From Parcubacteria group bacterium (GTDB taxonomy: Bacteria; Patescibacteriota; Minisyncoccia; Phycocordibacterales; WO2-35-19), in NCBI GenBank assembly GCA_012514175.1, contig JAAZAU010000012.1:67479-110896 (forward strand): 43,418 nucleotides of DNA, written 5' to 3'. The position numbers and the translations under genes were made by a program. Positions 1-9,793 of the stretch are shown piece after piece (position 1 is the first letter of the stretch; every line of letters begins with the position of its first letter). The notes beneath the pieces are model-generated. The model made no database searches. It saw only the letters and a program-made list of their open reading frames with translations, and was not told the DNA's origin.

Positions 1-486
1 CCCAAAATAGAAACTTGGGTGCCTTTTTTACAAACACAAATTGGCAATCCAGATGAGAACACAATTTTATTTGGTCATTCTATTGGTTGCCAAACAATTT
101 TAAGATACCTTCAAACTCTCACCGAAAAACAAAAAATTGCTGGCGCAGTTCTTTTAGCAGGATGGTTAAATTTGAAAGATAAAGCTTATGAAGTTGATAA
201 AGATTTAAAAATAGCCAGACCTTGGCTTGACGCTCCACTTGATTGGGAATATATAAAATCTAAAGCTGATGATTTTGTGTGTATTTTTTCTGATAATGAC
301 CCTTTGGTGCCTCTTTCAGATGCCGAAATTTTTAAAGAAAAACTTGGAGCAGAAATTATTATTGAAAAAGAGAAAAAACATTTTGAAGACAAGCGTGGAA
401 TTAAAGAATTGCCATCCGTCCTTTCATCAATATTAAAAATTGCCAACAAAAAAACAGTTAAAAACTGTCTTTTTTATGTTTTTTAA
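1..486 (+). CDS. RBBP9/YdeN-like alpha/beta hydrolase, 5'-truncated by the window edge
   Basis: Frame is open from base 1 (PKIETWV-PFLQTQ...). Contains the nucleophile-elbow-like GHSIGCQ and a late DP/H region (SDNDPLVPL ... KKHFED). The ORF-track start at 19 (GTG) is probably internal. Confidence 0.75.
   Translation, partial: PKIETWVPFLQTQIGNPDENTILFGHSIGCQTILRYLQTLTEKQKIAGAVLLAGWLNLKDKAYEVDKDLKIARPWLDAPLDWEYIKSKADDFVCIFSDNDPLVPLSDAEIFKEKLGAEIIIEKEKKHFEDKRGIKELPSVLSSILKIANKKTVKNCLFYVF
449..476 (+). terminator. Rho-independent terminator-like hairpin overlapping the end of the hydrolase CDS
   Basis: ACAGTT-AAA-AACTGT stem flanked by A-run and T-run. Confidence 0.5.
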
Positions 487-591
487 CCTACACTACCCCC
501 CATTATACACCAAATCACATTTTATGTCAAGTGCATAAAACAAAAACAACCGCTTGGTTTATTTTGTATAATTTTCTTATAATAACCTCAC

Positions 592-665
592 GGCCACTTA
601 GCTCAGTTGGTTAGAGCGTGCGATTCACATTCGCAAGGTCACTGGTTCAAATCCAGTAGTGGTCA
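592..665 (+). tRNA. tRNA-Val (anticodon CAC)
   Basis: GGCCACT/AGTGGTC acceptor stem; anticodon arm TGCGA-TTCACAT-TCGCA; GGTTCAAATCC T-loop. CCA not encoded. Confidence 0.93.
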
Positions 666-681
666 CCTTAAAAATTTCAAA

Positions 682-1668
682 CTAATTAAATTTGTATTTG
701 TTTTTTAAAGTAATCTGCAATAAGTGGGCAATAAATTCTTTGGTATCACTGCCGACAGCTTTAAGCGCTTTTGGTAAAAGCGATCTTTCAGTAAGCCCAG
801 GCAAAGAGTTGGTCTCCAAAACAAAAATACCTCTTCTAGGATGAATAATAAAATCTGAACGGGAATAGTGACGCAAACCTAAATGCTTGTGTGCTTCTAC
901 AGCTAACCGTTCTATTTCTTTTGCTTCTTTTTGGCTAAAATTACCGGGACAAATTTCTTCTGCTCCATTTTCAGAATATTTTGAATCATAATTGAAAAAT
1001 TCTCCTCCGTGCCTTATTTCCACCGGCAATAAAGCATAATATTTTTGTCCTCGGAAATCTTCTATTACTCCGCAAGTCGCTTCTTTGCCTTTAATAAACT
1101 CCTCAATCAAAACTGTCGGCGAGTGTTTAGCGGCCGCTGTCACCGCTTCTTCAAGTTCAGCTAGTGTGTTTGCAATATAAATTCCAACCGAAGAACCAGC
1201 GTTTGAAGGTTTAACAACAAAAGGTGGAATCATATTTTGATAAATTTCCCTAACGGAACTCTTGGTTATTTTTTCGGAAGGTATAACCATAGAATACGGA
1301 GTCTTCAAACCATTTTGTTTATAAATATTTTTAGACAAAACTTTGTTCATTGAAATCGCACTAGACAACGAATCAGATCCGGTGTAAGGAATATTGAAAC
1401 GTTCAAAAATTTTTTGAACAGTGCCGTCCTCGCCATAAGCACCATGCATCGCATTCACCACCACATCAACAGTTTTCAAGATTTGATAAGGGTCTTTTTC
1501 AAGACCATACATATGCCAAATACCCTCTTTAGAAATAAGAATGTCCAACGGTTCGCAACCTTCAGGCAAATTAGCCAAAACATTGCCACCAGTTTTGAGC
1601 GAAACTTCATATTCAGAACTAGGACCACCGCGCAAAACCCCAACTCTAATTTTATGAGAAAATGACAT
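682..1668 (-). CDS. ddl: D-alanine--D-alanine ligase
   Basis: VGVLRGGPSSEYEVSLKTG N-terminus, ATP-grasp motifs PFVVKPSNAGSSVGIY and FVLETNSLPGLTERSLLPKA. Confidence 0.95.
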   Translation of the reverse strand: MSFSHKIRVGVLRGGPSSEYEVSLKTGGNVLANLPEGCEPLDILISKEGIWHMYGLEKDPYQILKTVDVVVNAMHGAYGEDGTVQKIFERFNIPYTGSDSLSSAISMNKVLSKNIYKQNGLKTPYSMVIPSEKITKSSVREIYQNMIPPFVVKPSNAGSSVGIYIANTLAELEEAVTAAAKHSPTVLIEEFIKGKEATCGVIEDFRGQKYYALLPVEIRHGGEFFNYDSKYSENGAEEICPGNFSQKEAKEIERLAVEAHKHLGLRHYSRSDFIIHPRRGIFVLETNSLPGLTERSLLPKALKAVGSDTKEFIAHLLQITLKNKYKFN

Positions 1669-1705
1669 GACTTTATTTTATCATATTTTAATATAGAATA
1701 AGTAT

Positions 1706-2776
1706 ATGAAAATTGCTTTATATAGAAAATATCGCCCCCAGAATTTCAAAGAAATTAAAGGGCAAGATCATATTGTCTCTGTCTTAGAAAACGAGGTAAA
1801 AACCGGGAAAATCTCTCACGCTTATCTTTTTTCTGGTAGTCGCGGGACCGGCAAAACTTCCGTCGCTCGTATTTTTGCTAAAACTCTCGGTGTCAACAGT
1901 GAGGACATTTACGAAATAGACGCTGCTTCCAATCGTGGCATTGATGAGATCAGAGCTATTAGAGACGCCGTGCACACCTATCCTTATTCTTCAAAATACA
2001 AAGTTTATATTGTTGACGAGGTTCATATGTTAACCAAAGAAGCTTGGAATGCATTTCTTAAAACTTTGGAAGAACCACCTGAGCACGTTATTTTCATTAT
2101 GGCGACTACAGAGCAACACAAGCTACCAGATACCGTCATTTCTCGTTGCGAATGTTTCTCTTTTAAAAAACCCACTCACAAAATTTTAGTTGAAGAAATC
2201 TTGCGAGTCACTAAAGAAGAAAAATACGAGATTGAAAAGAAGTCAGCTTCGCTTGTGGCTATGTTGGCCGACGGCTCTTTCCGTGACGCTCTTTCTATTT
2301 TGCAAAAAACTATGCATTCGTCAGAAGATAAAAATCTTTCTCACGATGAAATAGAAAAAGTATTGGGTGCACCTAAAGAATCTGTAGTAATGGAAGTCAT
2401 AGAAGCAATCGCTGAAGAAAACGCGGAAAAAGGAATTGAAGCGGTAAAAAAAGCTAGCGAAGAAAATGCCGATATGCAAGTATTTCTAAAAATGATTTTG
2501 CGTTCATTGCGTTTTGCTTTACTTTTACGCTATAGTCCCACTTCACAAATAACCTCAACCGGACAAGTTAAAGATGCAAAGAGCATAAAAAATCTCATTA
2601 TAGACGAAACAGGGGAGGAAGAATTTGAAAGACTTTCAAAAATAGCAAAAACCGCTAGAAATATAAATTCTAAGGTTTTGGTTAATTTCTTAGACGCATA
2701 CTCAAGACAAACTTACAGCTCCATACCAGAACTTCCTATAGAACTGGCAATCATAGACTCTTGCGACAAAAAATAA
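1706..2776 (+). CDS. dnaX: DNA polymerase III subunit gamma/tau, short form
   Basis: YRKYRPQNFKEIKGQDHIV, GSRGTGKTSVARIFAK (Walker A), VDEVHMLTKEAWNAFLKTLEEPP, SRCECFSFKK. Confidence 0.94.
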   Translation: MKIALYRKYRPQNFKEIKGQDHIVSVLENEVKTGKISHAYLFSGSRGTGKTSVARIFAKTLGVNSEDIYEIDAASNRGIDEIRAIRDAVHTYPYSSKYKVYIVDEVHMLTKEAWNAFLKTLEEPPEHVIFIMATTEQHKLPDTVISRCECFSFKKPTHKILVEEILRVTKEEKYEIEKKSASLVAMLADGSFRDALSILQKTMHSSEDKNLSHDEIEKVLGAPKESVVMEVIEAIAEENAEKGIEAVKKASEENADMQVFLKMILRSLRFALLLRYSPTSQITSTGQVKDAKSIKNLIIDETGEEEFERLSKIAKTARNINSKVLVNFLDAYSRQTYSSIPELPIELAIIDSCDKK

Positions 2777-2786
2777 CAACCTTACA

Positions 2787-2818
2787 AAAAGAGTTTCTTA
2801 CAAAGAGACTCTTTTTTT
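2787..2818 (+). terminator. Rho-independent terminator after dnaX
   Basis: AAAAGAGTTTCT-TACAA-AGAGACTCTTTT (one G-T wobble) followed by T-run. Confidence 0.85.
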
Positions 2819-2852
2819 ATTGCAAAAAAGGTGTTATTATACCAAAACACAT

Positions 2853-2923
2853 TGGGAGATCGTCTAATGGTAGGACACTTGGTTTTGGTCCAAGTAATCG
2901 GGGTTCGAGTCCCTGTCTCCCAG
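2853..2923 (+). tRNA. tRNA-Gln (anticodon TTG)
   Basis: TGGGAGA/TCTCCCA acceptor stem; anticodon arm CTTGG-TTTTGGT-CCAAG; GGTTCGAGTCC T-arm. Confidence 0.94.
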
Positions 2924-2961
2924 CAGCTTCTGACAAAACGAACTCTGAATTTTGAGACAAT

Positions 2962-3159
2962 ATGTATTTACCACTTATAATTTCTCGTTTAAGATTACCA
3001 AAAACACAAGCAATGGTTTTTGTTCAAACTAAAGATGGTAAGTTTATAGCAGTGAGAGATGCAGATGAGAAATTCTATTCTCTTCCTGGTGGTGGATGCT
3101 ATATGGATGAAACAGATGAAGAATGTGCTCGTAGAGAAGTTAGAGAAGAAGCACAATAA
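2962..3159 (+). pseudogene. Truncated NUDIX hydrolase fragment
   Basis: AMVFVQTKDGKFIAVRDADEKFYSLPGGGCYMDETDEECARREVREEAQ* matches a NUDIX N-terminal half, but the ORF stops inside/at the end of the Nudix box. Confidence 0.6.
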
Positions 3160-3269
3160 TGGTGGTTCTACAGAAAGCTTCTCGAAGCGGCACTGCAAAA
3201 AAGTACTTTTACGTGATTTAAACGAGGGTCTGCTAAAACTTTTGTATGAATCACATGATTAAAAAAAGG

Positions 3270-3295
3270 GGGGCGACAAATGTTGCCCCTTCTTG
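3270..3295 (+). terminator. Rho-independent terminator-like hairpin
   Basis: GGGGCGACA-AA-TGTTGCCCC followed by TTCTTGT. Confidence 0.55.
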
Positions 3296-3310
3296 TATGA
3301 TTGTGAACAT

Positions 3311-4045
3311 ATGAAATACGAGCAAAATATCCCATTTTATATAACCAAATTCAAAGATTATCCTTGGAAAAAATATGAGTCGGCCCATTATATTTTTCAT
3401 GTAAAAGAAAACTCTTTGGCTGAAAAAGAAATCGAGATAATTAAAACAAGGCAAGAATCAGCATACACAAAAATTACGCAAACTTTGGAATTAAAAGAAC
3501 CAGACCAAAAAATTAAATATTATTTTTATTTATCACGAGACAAAAAAGCAGAACTTATGGGAGACGATTGGTATGGTCAATCAATTTACAAAGAATTTGA
3601 AGTGCATGCAGTTTACAACGAGCAGGACAAAGTAATCGGCGAACACGAAGATACTCATCTGCTTTCTTTGCAGTTAGGAATGTCAATAAGTTTTTTCCAA
3701 GAGGGTTTAGCTGAAGCTATGGTTGGTAAAAGTATGTTTGGTAATGAGCATAATGTAATCATAAAAGAAAGGTTGGGGAAAGATCTGGTTATAGATATAT
3801 CAAGTTTGATGTCTCAGCAGGGCTGGCTCGATACACCAGACGAAGAAGCTGAATTTTATTATTCAATAGCTGGATCATTCATAAAGTATCTGCTTGATAA
3901 TATGGGTCTACAAAAATTCAAAGAATTGTACAGGAAAATGGAAAGGGGGAAATCAGCACAGGAAAACATTAAAATTTTTGAAGAAATCACGGGGTGTAGT
4001 CTAAAAGCTCTGGAAGATAAATGGATTGAAAGCCTTTCCAATTAA
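3311..4045 (+). CDS. Peptidase MA-like (gluzincin-type) putative metallohydrolase
   Basis: HEXXH motif in VIGEHEDTHLLSL with downstream FFQEGLAEAMVG. ATG at 3311 preferred over the TTG at 3293. Confidence 0.65.
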   Translation: MKYEQNIPFYITKFKDYPWKKYESAHYIFHVKENSLAEKEIEIIKTRQESAYTKITQTLELKEPDQKIKYYFYLSRDKKAELMGDDWYGQSIYKEFEVHAVYNEQDKVIGEHEDTHLLSLQLGMSISFFQEGLAEAMVGKSMFGNEHNVIIKERLGKDLVIDISSLMSQQGWLDTPDEEAEFYYSIAGSFIKYLLDNMGLQKFKELYRKMERGKSAQENIKIFEEITGCSLKALEDKWIESLSN

Positions 4046-4138
4046 GCAGAGGAAAACAATCAGGTTAATAAGCTTGTTTTTTAAGTTTGTATAAAAATGT
4101 GTTCTTTAAAAATTTAAACTCAGTGATAACATATTATT

Positions 4139-5035
4139 ATGTTAAAAATACCTAATCTTAAAAAGAAGGAAATTCTTGCCCCATATACGACTTACAAAAT
4201 AGGGGGATTGGCAGATTATTTTGTGGTTGCAACCACCTCGCTCGAGCTAATAAATGCGGTAAAGGAAGCGCGAAGAGAAAAAATTCCATATTTTGTTCTT
4301 GGTACCGGAGCCAATATTTTATTTGGCGACAAAGGATTTAGAGGATTGGTCATCAAAAATGAATCAAATAATTTTCGCTTGGAAAAAAATATTTTGACAG
4401 CTGAAAGTGGAGCTCTTATCTCAGATTTAATATCAGAAACCGCAAAACAAAGCTTGTCGGGTTTGGAACATTTTGCTGGCATACCTAGCACTGTCGGCGG
4501 AGCTTTATGGCAAAACTTACATTTTCTTTCTCCTGACAGACAAAGAACTATTTTTATTGAAGAAATACTTGCTAACGCTAAGTTGCTCACAGAAAATAAT
4601 GAAGTGATCAGGGTTGATAAGAATTTTTTTCAGTTTAGATATGATTACAGTATTTTGCATGACCAAAATTTAATTGTAATAGAAGCGACCTTTAATTTAA
4701 TTCCTGATACGAAAGAAAACATCCAAGCACAAATCCAAAAAAATTTAGAGTGGAGAAACGAAAAACAACCTTCGTTAGACAAATATCCTTCTTGCGGGTC
4801 AGTGTTTAAGAAGGTTGAAGGCGTAGGAGCGGGAAAATTAATTCAGCAAGTGGGACTTAAGGGTTATAAAATTGGAGGTATTCAATCATCAGAACAGCAC
4901 GCCAATTTTTTAGTAAATACTGGTAACGGAACTGCGTCTGACGTAATCGCTCTCATTAAACTAATTCAAAAAAACGTAAAAGAAGAAACTGGCTATGAAC
5001 TAGAAACTGAAATTGGTTTGATTGGAGAATTTTGA
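4139..5035 (+). CDS. murB: UDP-N-acetylenolpyruvoylglucosamine reductase
   Basis: APYTTYKIGGLADYFV, GTGANILFGDKGFRGLVI, FAGIPSTVGGALWQN, YPSCGSVFKKVEG-AGKLIQQVGLKG. Confidence 0.95.
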   Translation: MLKIPNLKKKEILAPYTTYKIGGLADYFVVATTSLELINAVKEARREKIPYFVLGTGANILFGDKGFRGLVIKNESNNFRLEKNILTAESGALISDLISETAKQSLSGLEHFAGIPSTVGGALWQNLHFLSPDRQRTIFIEEILANAKLLTENNEVIRVDKNFFQFRYDYSILHDQNLIVIEATFNLIPDTKENIQAQIQKNLEWRNEKQPSLDKYPSCGSVFKKVEGVGAGKLIQQVGLKGYKIGGIQSSEQHANFLVNTGNGTASDVIALIKLIQKNVKEETGYELETEIGLIGEF

Positions 5036-5136
5036 GAATTAAAAATTTTATTCCAATATTTAAGCGAAAGTTGGTTATAAAAAGTTAATAATAGGGGTAT
5101 TTCAATTTTTAAAAGAATGTAGTAGTATAGAGTTAT

Positions 5137-5874
5137 ATGAAAAAGACAAAAGTCATTGCAATAATTATCATTTTATTAGGAATTATTGGATTAATTTGGG
5201 TATTCTCCAAAGGGGAGCCAGAACAGCAAGTTTCAAAATTAGACGCTGTGGATACCGCTGGAGAATTTTATCAAAATTGGCTTAATGCTTTAAAAGCACC
5301 GAATGCAGAACCTAATATAAAAACTTTGTCGGAGTCACCTATTTTAAGCAAATCATTAAGAGAGAAAATCAAAAACGCACAAAAAGATTCAGAAACAGCC
5401 CTTGATCCAGTCTTGTGCCAAACCGAAGTGCCAGAAGATATTTCTATGAGAAGAGTTTTCATAACTGAAGATGAGGCGCAAATGTTGGTCACATCAAAAA
5501 ACAAAGAAGTAACCGATCAGGCAACCGTCATACTTCGTGGTTACAACGACGGTTGGTATATTGATGATATTCAATGCTCGCTTGGAGAATTCGCACCCGA
5601 AAGAGAGTTCAGTTTTGAGAAAGAAGGTTTCCTATTAAAAGATTCCATACCTGAACCTTACAACCCAAAAAATTGGCACTTAGTTTTTGAAGAAAACGGT
5701 CAATCTGGACATGTGGTGCCTCTATTCTTTGATTCAGAAACTCAATGCACCGATCTGAGCGGAAAAGAATCTATATGCAAACCAGAAGAATTCACTGAAG
5801 CTACAAAAGTGTTTGTTCGTAGCCAAATGACTGAACGCGGCGCTGATGTCAAGCAATTGCAATTTGTTAAATAA
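5137..5874 (+). CDS. Hypothetical membrane-anchored/exported protein
   Basis: N-terminal hydrophobic helix (KVIAIIIILLGIIGLIWVF) and a soluble extracytoplasmic domain. Confidence 0.65.
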   Translation: MKKTKVIAIIIILLGIIGLIWVFSKGEPEQQVSKLDAVDTAGEFYQNWLNALKAPNAEPNIKTLSESPILSKSLREKIKNAQKDSETALDPVLCQTEVPEDISMRRVFITEDEAQMLVTSKNKEVTDQATVILRGYNDGWYIDDIQCSLGEFAPEREFSFEKEGFLLKDSIPEPYNPKNWHLVFEENGQSGHVVPLFFDSETQCTDLSGKESICKPEEFTEATKVFVRSQMTERGADVKQLQFVK

Positions 5875-6153
5875 AATCTAAAAAATCATACGGTCAATAA
5901 AAATTTATGAAAGCGCTGGTGACTATCCAGGGATATTATTCTGTTGCATTTTTATTACTATGTTAAAAATACTTGTTTTTGTCTATATAACCAAAACTTT
6001 TTTTGTGTTACAATTGTCCAGCATATGAAAAATAATCACCTCGGGTTTTACGACTCAAGTTCACAAATTTAGCAGGGTAAAGTGAGCAAATAATTTGACA
6101 ATAAACATCTTTACTATCTCAATAATTTACAAGAAAATTATGAAATAATAAAA

Positions 6154-7800
6154 ATGAAACTTATAAAACCTAAAAAAATCAAAAACTGGATAATTTCACA
6201 CAAAAAAACCAGTGTGTTTTTGATGTTATTAATTATTTTTACTGGTTATAAAATAGTTAGTGGTTTTAGTTCAGAAGAAAATAAATCCCAATACATCACC
6301 TCTATCGCAGAAAAAGGAGATATTGTTTCTTTGGTGAATGGTATCGGTCAAGTTTCTGCTTCCAATAGAGTAGATGTTGCATCTGAAGTTTCTGGTGACA
6401 TAACTTTCATTCCCATAAAACTTGGTGACACAATTAAAAAAGGTCAGACTTTAGTAATTCTAGATAATAGAAATGCTTTAAGAACAGTGGAGAATGCAGA
6501 GTTAAGTTTAGAAAATGCCAAAATCGCTTATGAAAAATCTTTAAAAAAAGAAAATGATCAATCAGAAAATTCTCCGATCTCTGATTTAAACAAAGCTTAT
6601 GATAATGGACTTACTGCTATATCTAATGCTTTGATTGATATTCCAGATATAGTAACTGGAATGAATAATATTTTTTATAACCCAACTCATTCTTCGTATT
6701 TTGGCGATATAAATATAAATTCAATCGCTGGCCAAACAGGAATTGATTATAAATATGAAGCAGGAAGAACATTTGATAGCGCAAAAAATGATTATGAAAT
6801 TGTTTTTAGAACATACAAAACAATACGCACAGAAGATCGAGAAAAATTAGTGGCATTGATTGAAGACACTTATGCTATGGCAAAAAAATTACAATCAGCA
6901 GTAAACGGTTCTTATAACGCGATAGATTATATAAAACAAAGAATATCAACAAATATTCCTAACCAGATCGCCATTGATAAAAACACACTTGGGTCTTACA
7001 TATCAAAACTTAATAGTCACACAAATTCTCTTTCAAATGTTTTAACAGCTATTGAAGATGCTAAAGATAGCGCTAGTTCAGCCACTCTTAATTTTAAATC
7101 AGCACAACTTAATCTAAGTAAAGCTGAAGATAGTTTACGTGACGCCAAAGAAAAATTAGCAAATCATTACATACGAGCACCGTTTGATGGAATAATAGGT
7201 AAAGTTTATATCGAAAATGGAGATAAAATAAATTCAAACGGAGTAGTAGCAACTATTATAACTAATGAAAAAATTGCTGAAATTTCTTTGAACGAAGTAG
7301 ACGTATCCAAAGTAGAAACTGGTCAAAAAGCCACTCTTGTTTTTGATGCTATTGATAATTTAACTATAACCGGCACAGTCACAGAAGTAGATTTACTTGG
7401 CACTGTCACTCAAGGAGTTGTCAATTACACAGTTAAAATAGCTTTTGATGCAAATGATGAACGTATAAGAACTGGCATGAGTCTGTCAGCAGATATTGTA
7501 AGCGAATCAAAACAAAACATAATAAGAGTTCCAAATTCTGCTATTAAATTCAAAGGTGATAAAAGTTTTATAGAAACTCTAGACGAAAATGGCGCTATTA
7601 TTCAAACGCCAGTTCAAATTGGTTTATCAAATGATGAATTTACAGAAATAATTTCTGGGCTCAATGAAGGCGAGACATACATATCTCGTTCTGTAACCCA
7701 ATCATTTTTCCAAACCACATCTCCAGCCCCAAGTTTGTTTGGAGGAGGAGGTGGTGGTGGAGCTGGAAGAGCAGGAGGAGGAGCACCTTTCCAAAGATGA
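6154..7800 (+). CDS. HlyD/MacA-like efflux periplasmic-adaptor-type protein
   Basis: N-terminal TM; NGIGQVSASNRVDVASEVSGDI barrel/lipoyl-type motifs; YIRAPFDGIIGKVYIENGDKI; Gly-rich C-terminal tail; ATGA overlap with the downstream ABC ATPase. Confidence 0.85.
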   Translation: MKLIKPKKIKNWIISHKKTSVFLMLLIIFTGYKIVSGFSSEENKSQYITSIAEKGDIVSLVNGIGQVSASNRVDVASEVSGDITFIPIKLGDTIKKGQTLVILDNRNALRTVENAELSLENAKIAYEKSLKKENDQSENSPISDLNKAYDNGLTAISNALIDIPDIVTGMNNIFYNPTHSSYFGDININSIAGQTGIDYKYEAGRTFDSAKNDYEIVFRTYKTIRTEDREKLVALIEDTYAMAKKLQSAVNGSYNAIDYIKQRISTNIPNQIAIDKNTLGSYISKLNSHTNSLSNVLTAIEDAKDSASSATLNFKSAQLNLSKAEDSLRDAKEKLANHYIRAPFDGIIGKVYIENGDKINSNGVVATIITNEKIAEISLNEVDVSKVETGQKATLVFDAIDNLTITGTVTEVDLLGTVTQGVVNYTVKIAFDANDERIRTGMSLSADIVSESKQNIIRVPNSAIKFKGDKSFIETLDENGAIIQTPVQIGLSNDEFTEIISGLNEGETYISRSVTQSFFQTTSPAPSLFGGGGGGGAGRAGGGAPFQR

Positions 7801-8477
7801 TAGAAGTAAAAAATATCACAAAAATATACAGAACTGGAGAAATTGAATTCACTGCTTTGAAAGGAGTTAGTTTTTGTATAAACGACGGAGAATATGTGGC
7901 CATAATGGGACCAAGCGGTTCTGGAAAATCTACTCTTATGCATATTTTAGGAGCATTAGACATCCCCACCTCTGGAACATACTTTTTAGACAACAAGGAT
8001 GTCTCCAAATTAAGCGACAATGAACTTGCAGATATAAGAAGAGATGAAATCGGATTTGTCTTTCAATCTTTCAATCTTTTACCCCGAACAACCGTTTTAA
8101 GAAATGTAATGTTGCCTTTGATTTATTCAGGAGTAAACAAAGAAAATCGGGAAAAGAAGGCTAGGGAAGCTTTACTTGCATCTGGACTCAATGAAGAACA
8201 CTTTACTCACAAATCAAATGAACTTTCGGGTGGCCAAATTCAAAGAGTGGCTATCGCCAGAGCTCTAGTTAATGACCCAAAATTAATTTTAGCCGACGAA
8301 CCAACCGGCAACTTAGATTCCAAAACAGGAGAAATTGTGCTTGATACTTTTCAAAAATTAAATAAAGAACTTGGTAGAACTATTATACTTATCACTCACG
8401 AACCAGAAGTGGCTAAACACGCAGACAGAATTATTCGTATTAGAGATGGGTTAATAGTGGAAGATAAGAAAAAATAA
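7797..8477 (+). CDS. ABC transporter ATP-binding protein (MacB/LolD-type)
   Basis: Walker A GPSGSGKST, signature LSGGQIQRVAIARAL, Walker B LILADEPTGNLD. Confidence 0.95.
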   Translation: MIEVKNITKIYRTGEIEFTALKGVSFCINDGEYVAIMGPSGSGKSTLMHILGALDIPTSGTYFLDNKDVSKLSDNELADIRRDEIGFVFQSFNLLPRTTVLRNVMLPLIYSGVNKENREKKAREALLASGLNEEHFTHKSNELSGGQIQRVAIARALVNDPKLILADEPTGNLDSKTGEIVLDTFQKLNKELGRTIILITHEPEVAKHADRIIRIRDGLIVEDKKK

Positions 8478-8489
8478 ATTTTTAAAGAT

Positions 8490-9713
8490 ATGAAGATATC
8501 TGATATTTTAGAAGAAACATATACCGCATTAATTTCAAACAAAGCCAGAACCAGCCTTACTGTCTTAGGTATTGTAATTGGAATCGCTTCCGTTATCGCA
8601 ATGATTTCTATCGGAGCAGGCGCTCAAGGCACAATTGAATCAAGTATTCAATCAATTGGATCTAATCTCATCACTGTAACTCCAGGAAATCAAGGAGGTA
8701 TTGGTGCTCAAGTGAGTTCAGGTAGAGGTTCAGCCCGCACTTTAACTGAAGAAGATGCTTTGGCTATTTTAGAACAAGTAGATAATGTAAAATATGTCTC
8801 TCCAGAATTATCTGGAAGATATCAAGTAATAGCTAAAGGCGCCAATACTAATACTTCCGTTACTGGAGTAAACGAATCTTATACAACTGTAAGAAATATA
8901 AAAGTAGCAGAAGGTGAATTTATAAGCACACAACATCTTCGTAATTATTCAAGAGTAGCAGTGCTTGGACCAACTACTAGAGACGACTTATTTGGAGAAA
9001 ACACTTATGCCATTGGGCAAAATATTCGCATCAATAATACGCAATTCAAGGTAATAGGTATAACTGAGTCAAAAGGGGGAAGTGGATTTACCAACCCAGA
9101 TGACGCAATTTATATTCCACTCTCCAGTGCTCAAAGATTTCTGACTGGCTCCACTCACGTTTCTTCAATAGGTGTTCAAGCTTCTGATGCAGAATCAATG
9201 ACTCAAGTTCAAAATGATCTAACTTTACTTTTACTTAATCGTCACAAAATTTCCGATCCAGAATTGGCTGATTTTAGCACTTTAAATCAGGCTGATATTT
9301 TAGCTACCGCTTCCTCTATAACCGATACTTTCACCATCTTCTTAGGTTCAGTAGCTGGCATTTCACTTGTAGTTGGCGGTATAGGAATTATGAATATGAT
9401 GCTTACTACGGTCACCGAGAGAACACGTGAAATTGGGTTACGCAAAGCCATCGGCGCCAAAGCTAAAGATATAAATCTTCAATTTCTTGCCGAAGCTGTT
9501 ATGCTAACATTTGCAGGAGGAGTAATCGGAGTGATACTTGGTTGGGCAATATCTTTTGGGGTTACATATTTTGATATATTACAAACCAAAGTTACCATCC
9601 AATCTGTCCTGCTTGCTTTTAGTATTTCAACAGCAATTGGTATTATTTTTGGCTATTACCCGGCACAAAGAGCTTCCAAACTCAATCCAATAGAAGCCCT
9701 TAGATACGAATAA
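8490..9713 (+). CDS. ABC transporter permease, MacB/FtsX-like
   Basis: ALISNKARTSLTVLGIVIGIASVIAM, MacB-type periplasmic domain, GIGIMNMMLTTVTERTREIGLRKAIGAK, PAQRASKLNPIEALRYE. Confidence 0.93.
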   Translation: MKISDILEETYTALISNKARTSLTVLGIVIGIASVIAMISIGAGAQGTIESSIQSIGSNLITVTPGNQGGIGAQVSSGRGSARTLTEEDALAILEQVDNVKYVSPELSGRYQVIAKGANTNTSVTGVNESYTTVRNIKVAEGEFISTQHLRNYSRVAVLGPTTRDDLFGENTYAIGQNIRINNTQFKVIGITESKGGSGFTNPDDAIYIPLSSAQRFLTGSTHVSSIGVQASDAESMTQVQNDLTLLLLNRHKISDPELADFSTLNQADILATASSITDTFTIFLGSVAGISLVVGGIGIMNMMLTTVTERTREIGLRKAIGAKAKDINLQFLAEAVMLTFAGGVIGVILGWAISFGVTYFDILQTKVTIQSVLLAFSISTAIGIIFGYYPAQRASKLNPIEALRYE

Positions 9714-9793
9714 ATAATACAAAAAAACTTAAATTTGGGTTAAGCACAATATCACTCTTATCTTTTTTAATTTTAGTGTATAATGATTTCATT

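Noticed and set aside
2761-2955. ORF 2761..2955
   Set aside because: Runs across the dnaX terminator and tRNA-Gln; not coding.
7614-8020. Minus-strand ORFs at 7614-7943 and 7661-8020, and similar antisense ORFs across the window
   Set aside because: They lie opposite well-supported genes, have low-complexity translations (e.g. poly-Pro from the Gly tail) and match no family.
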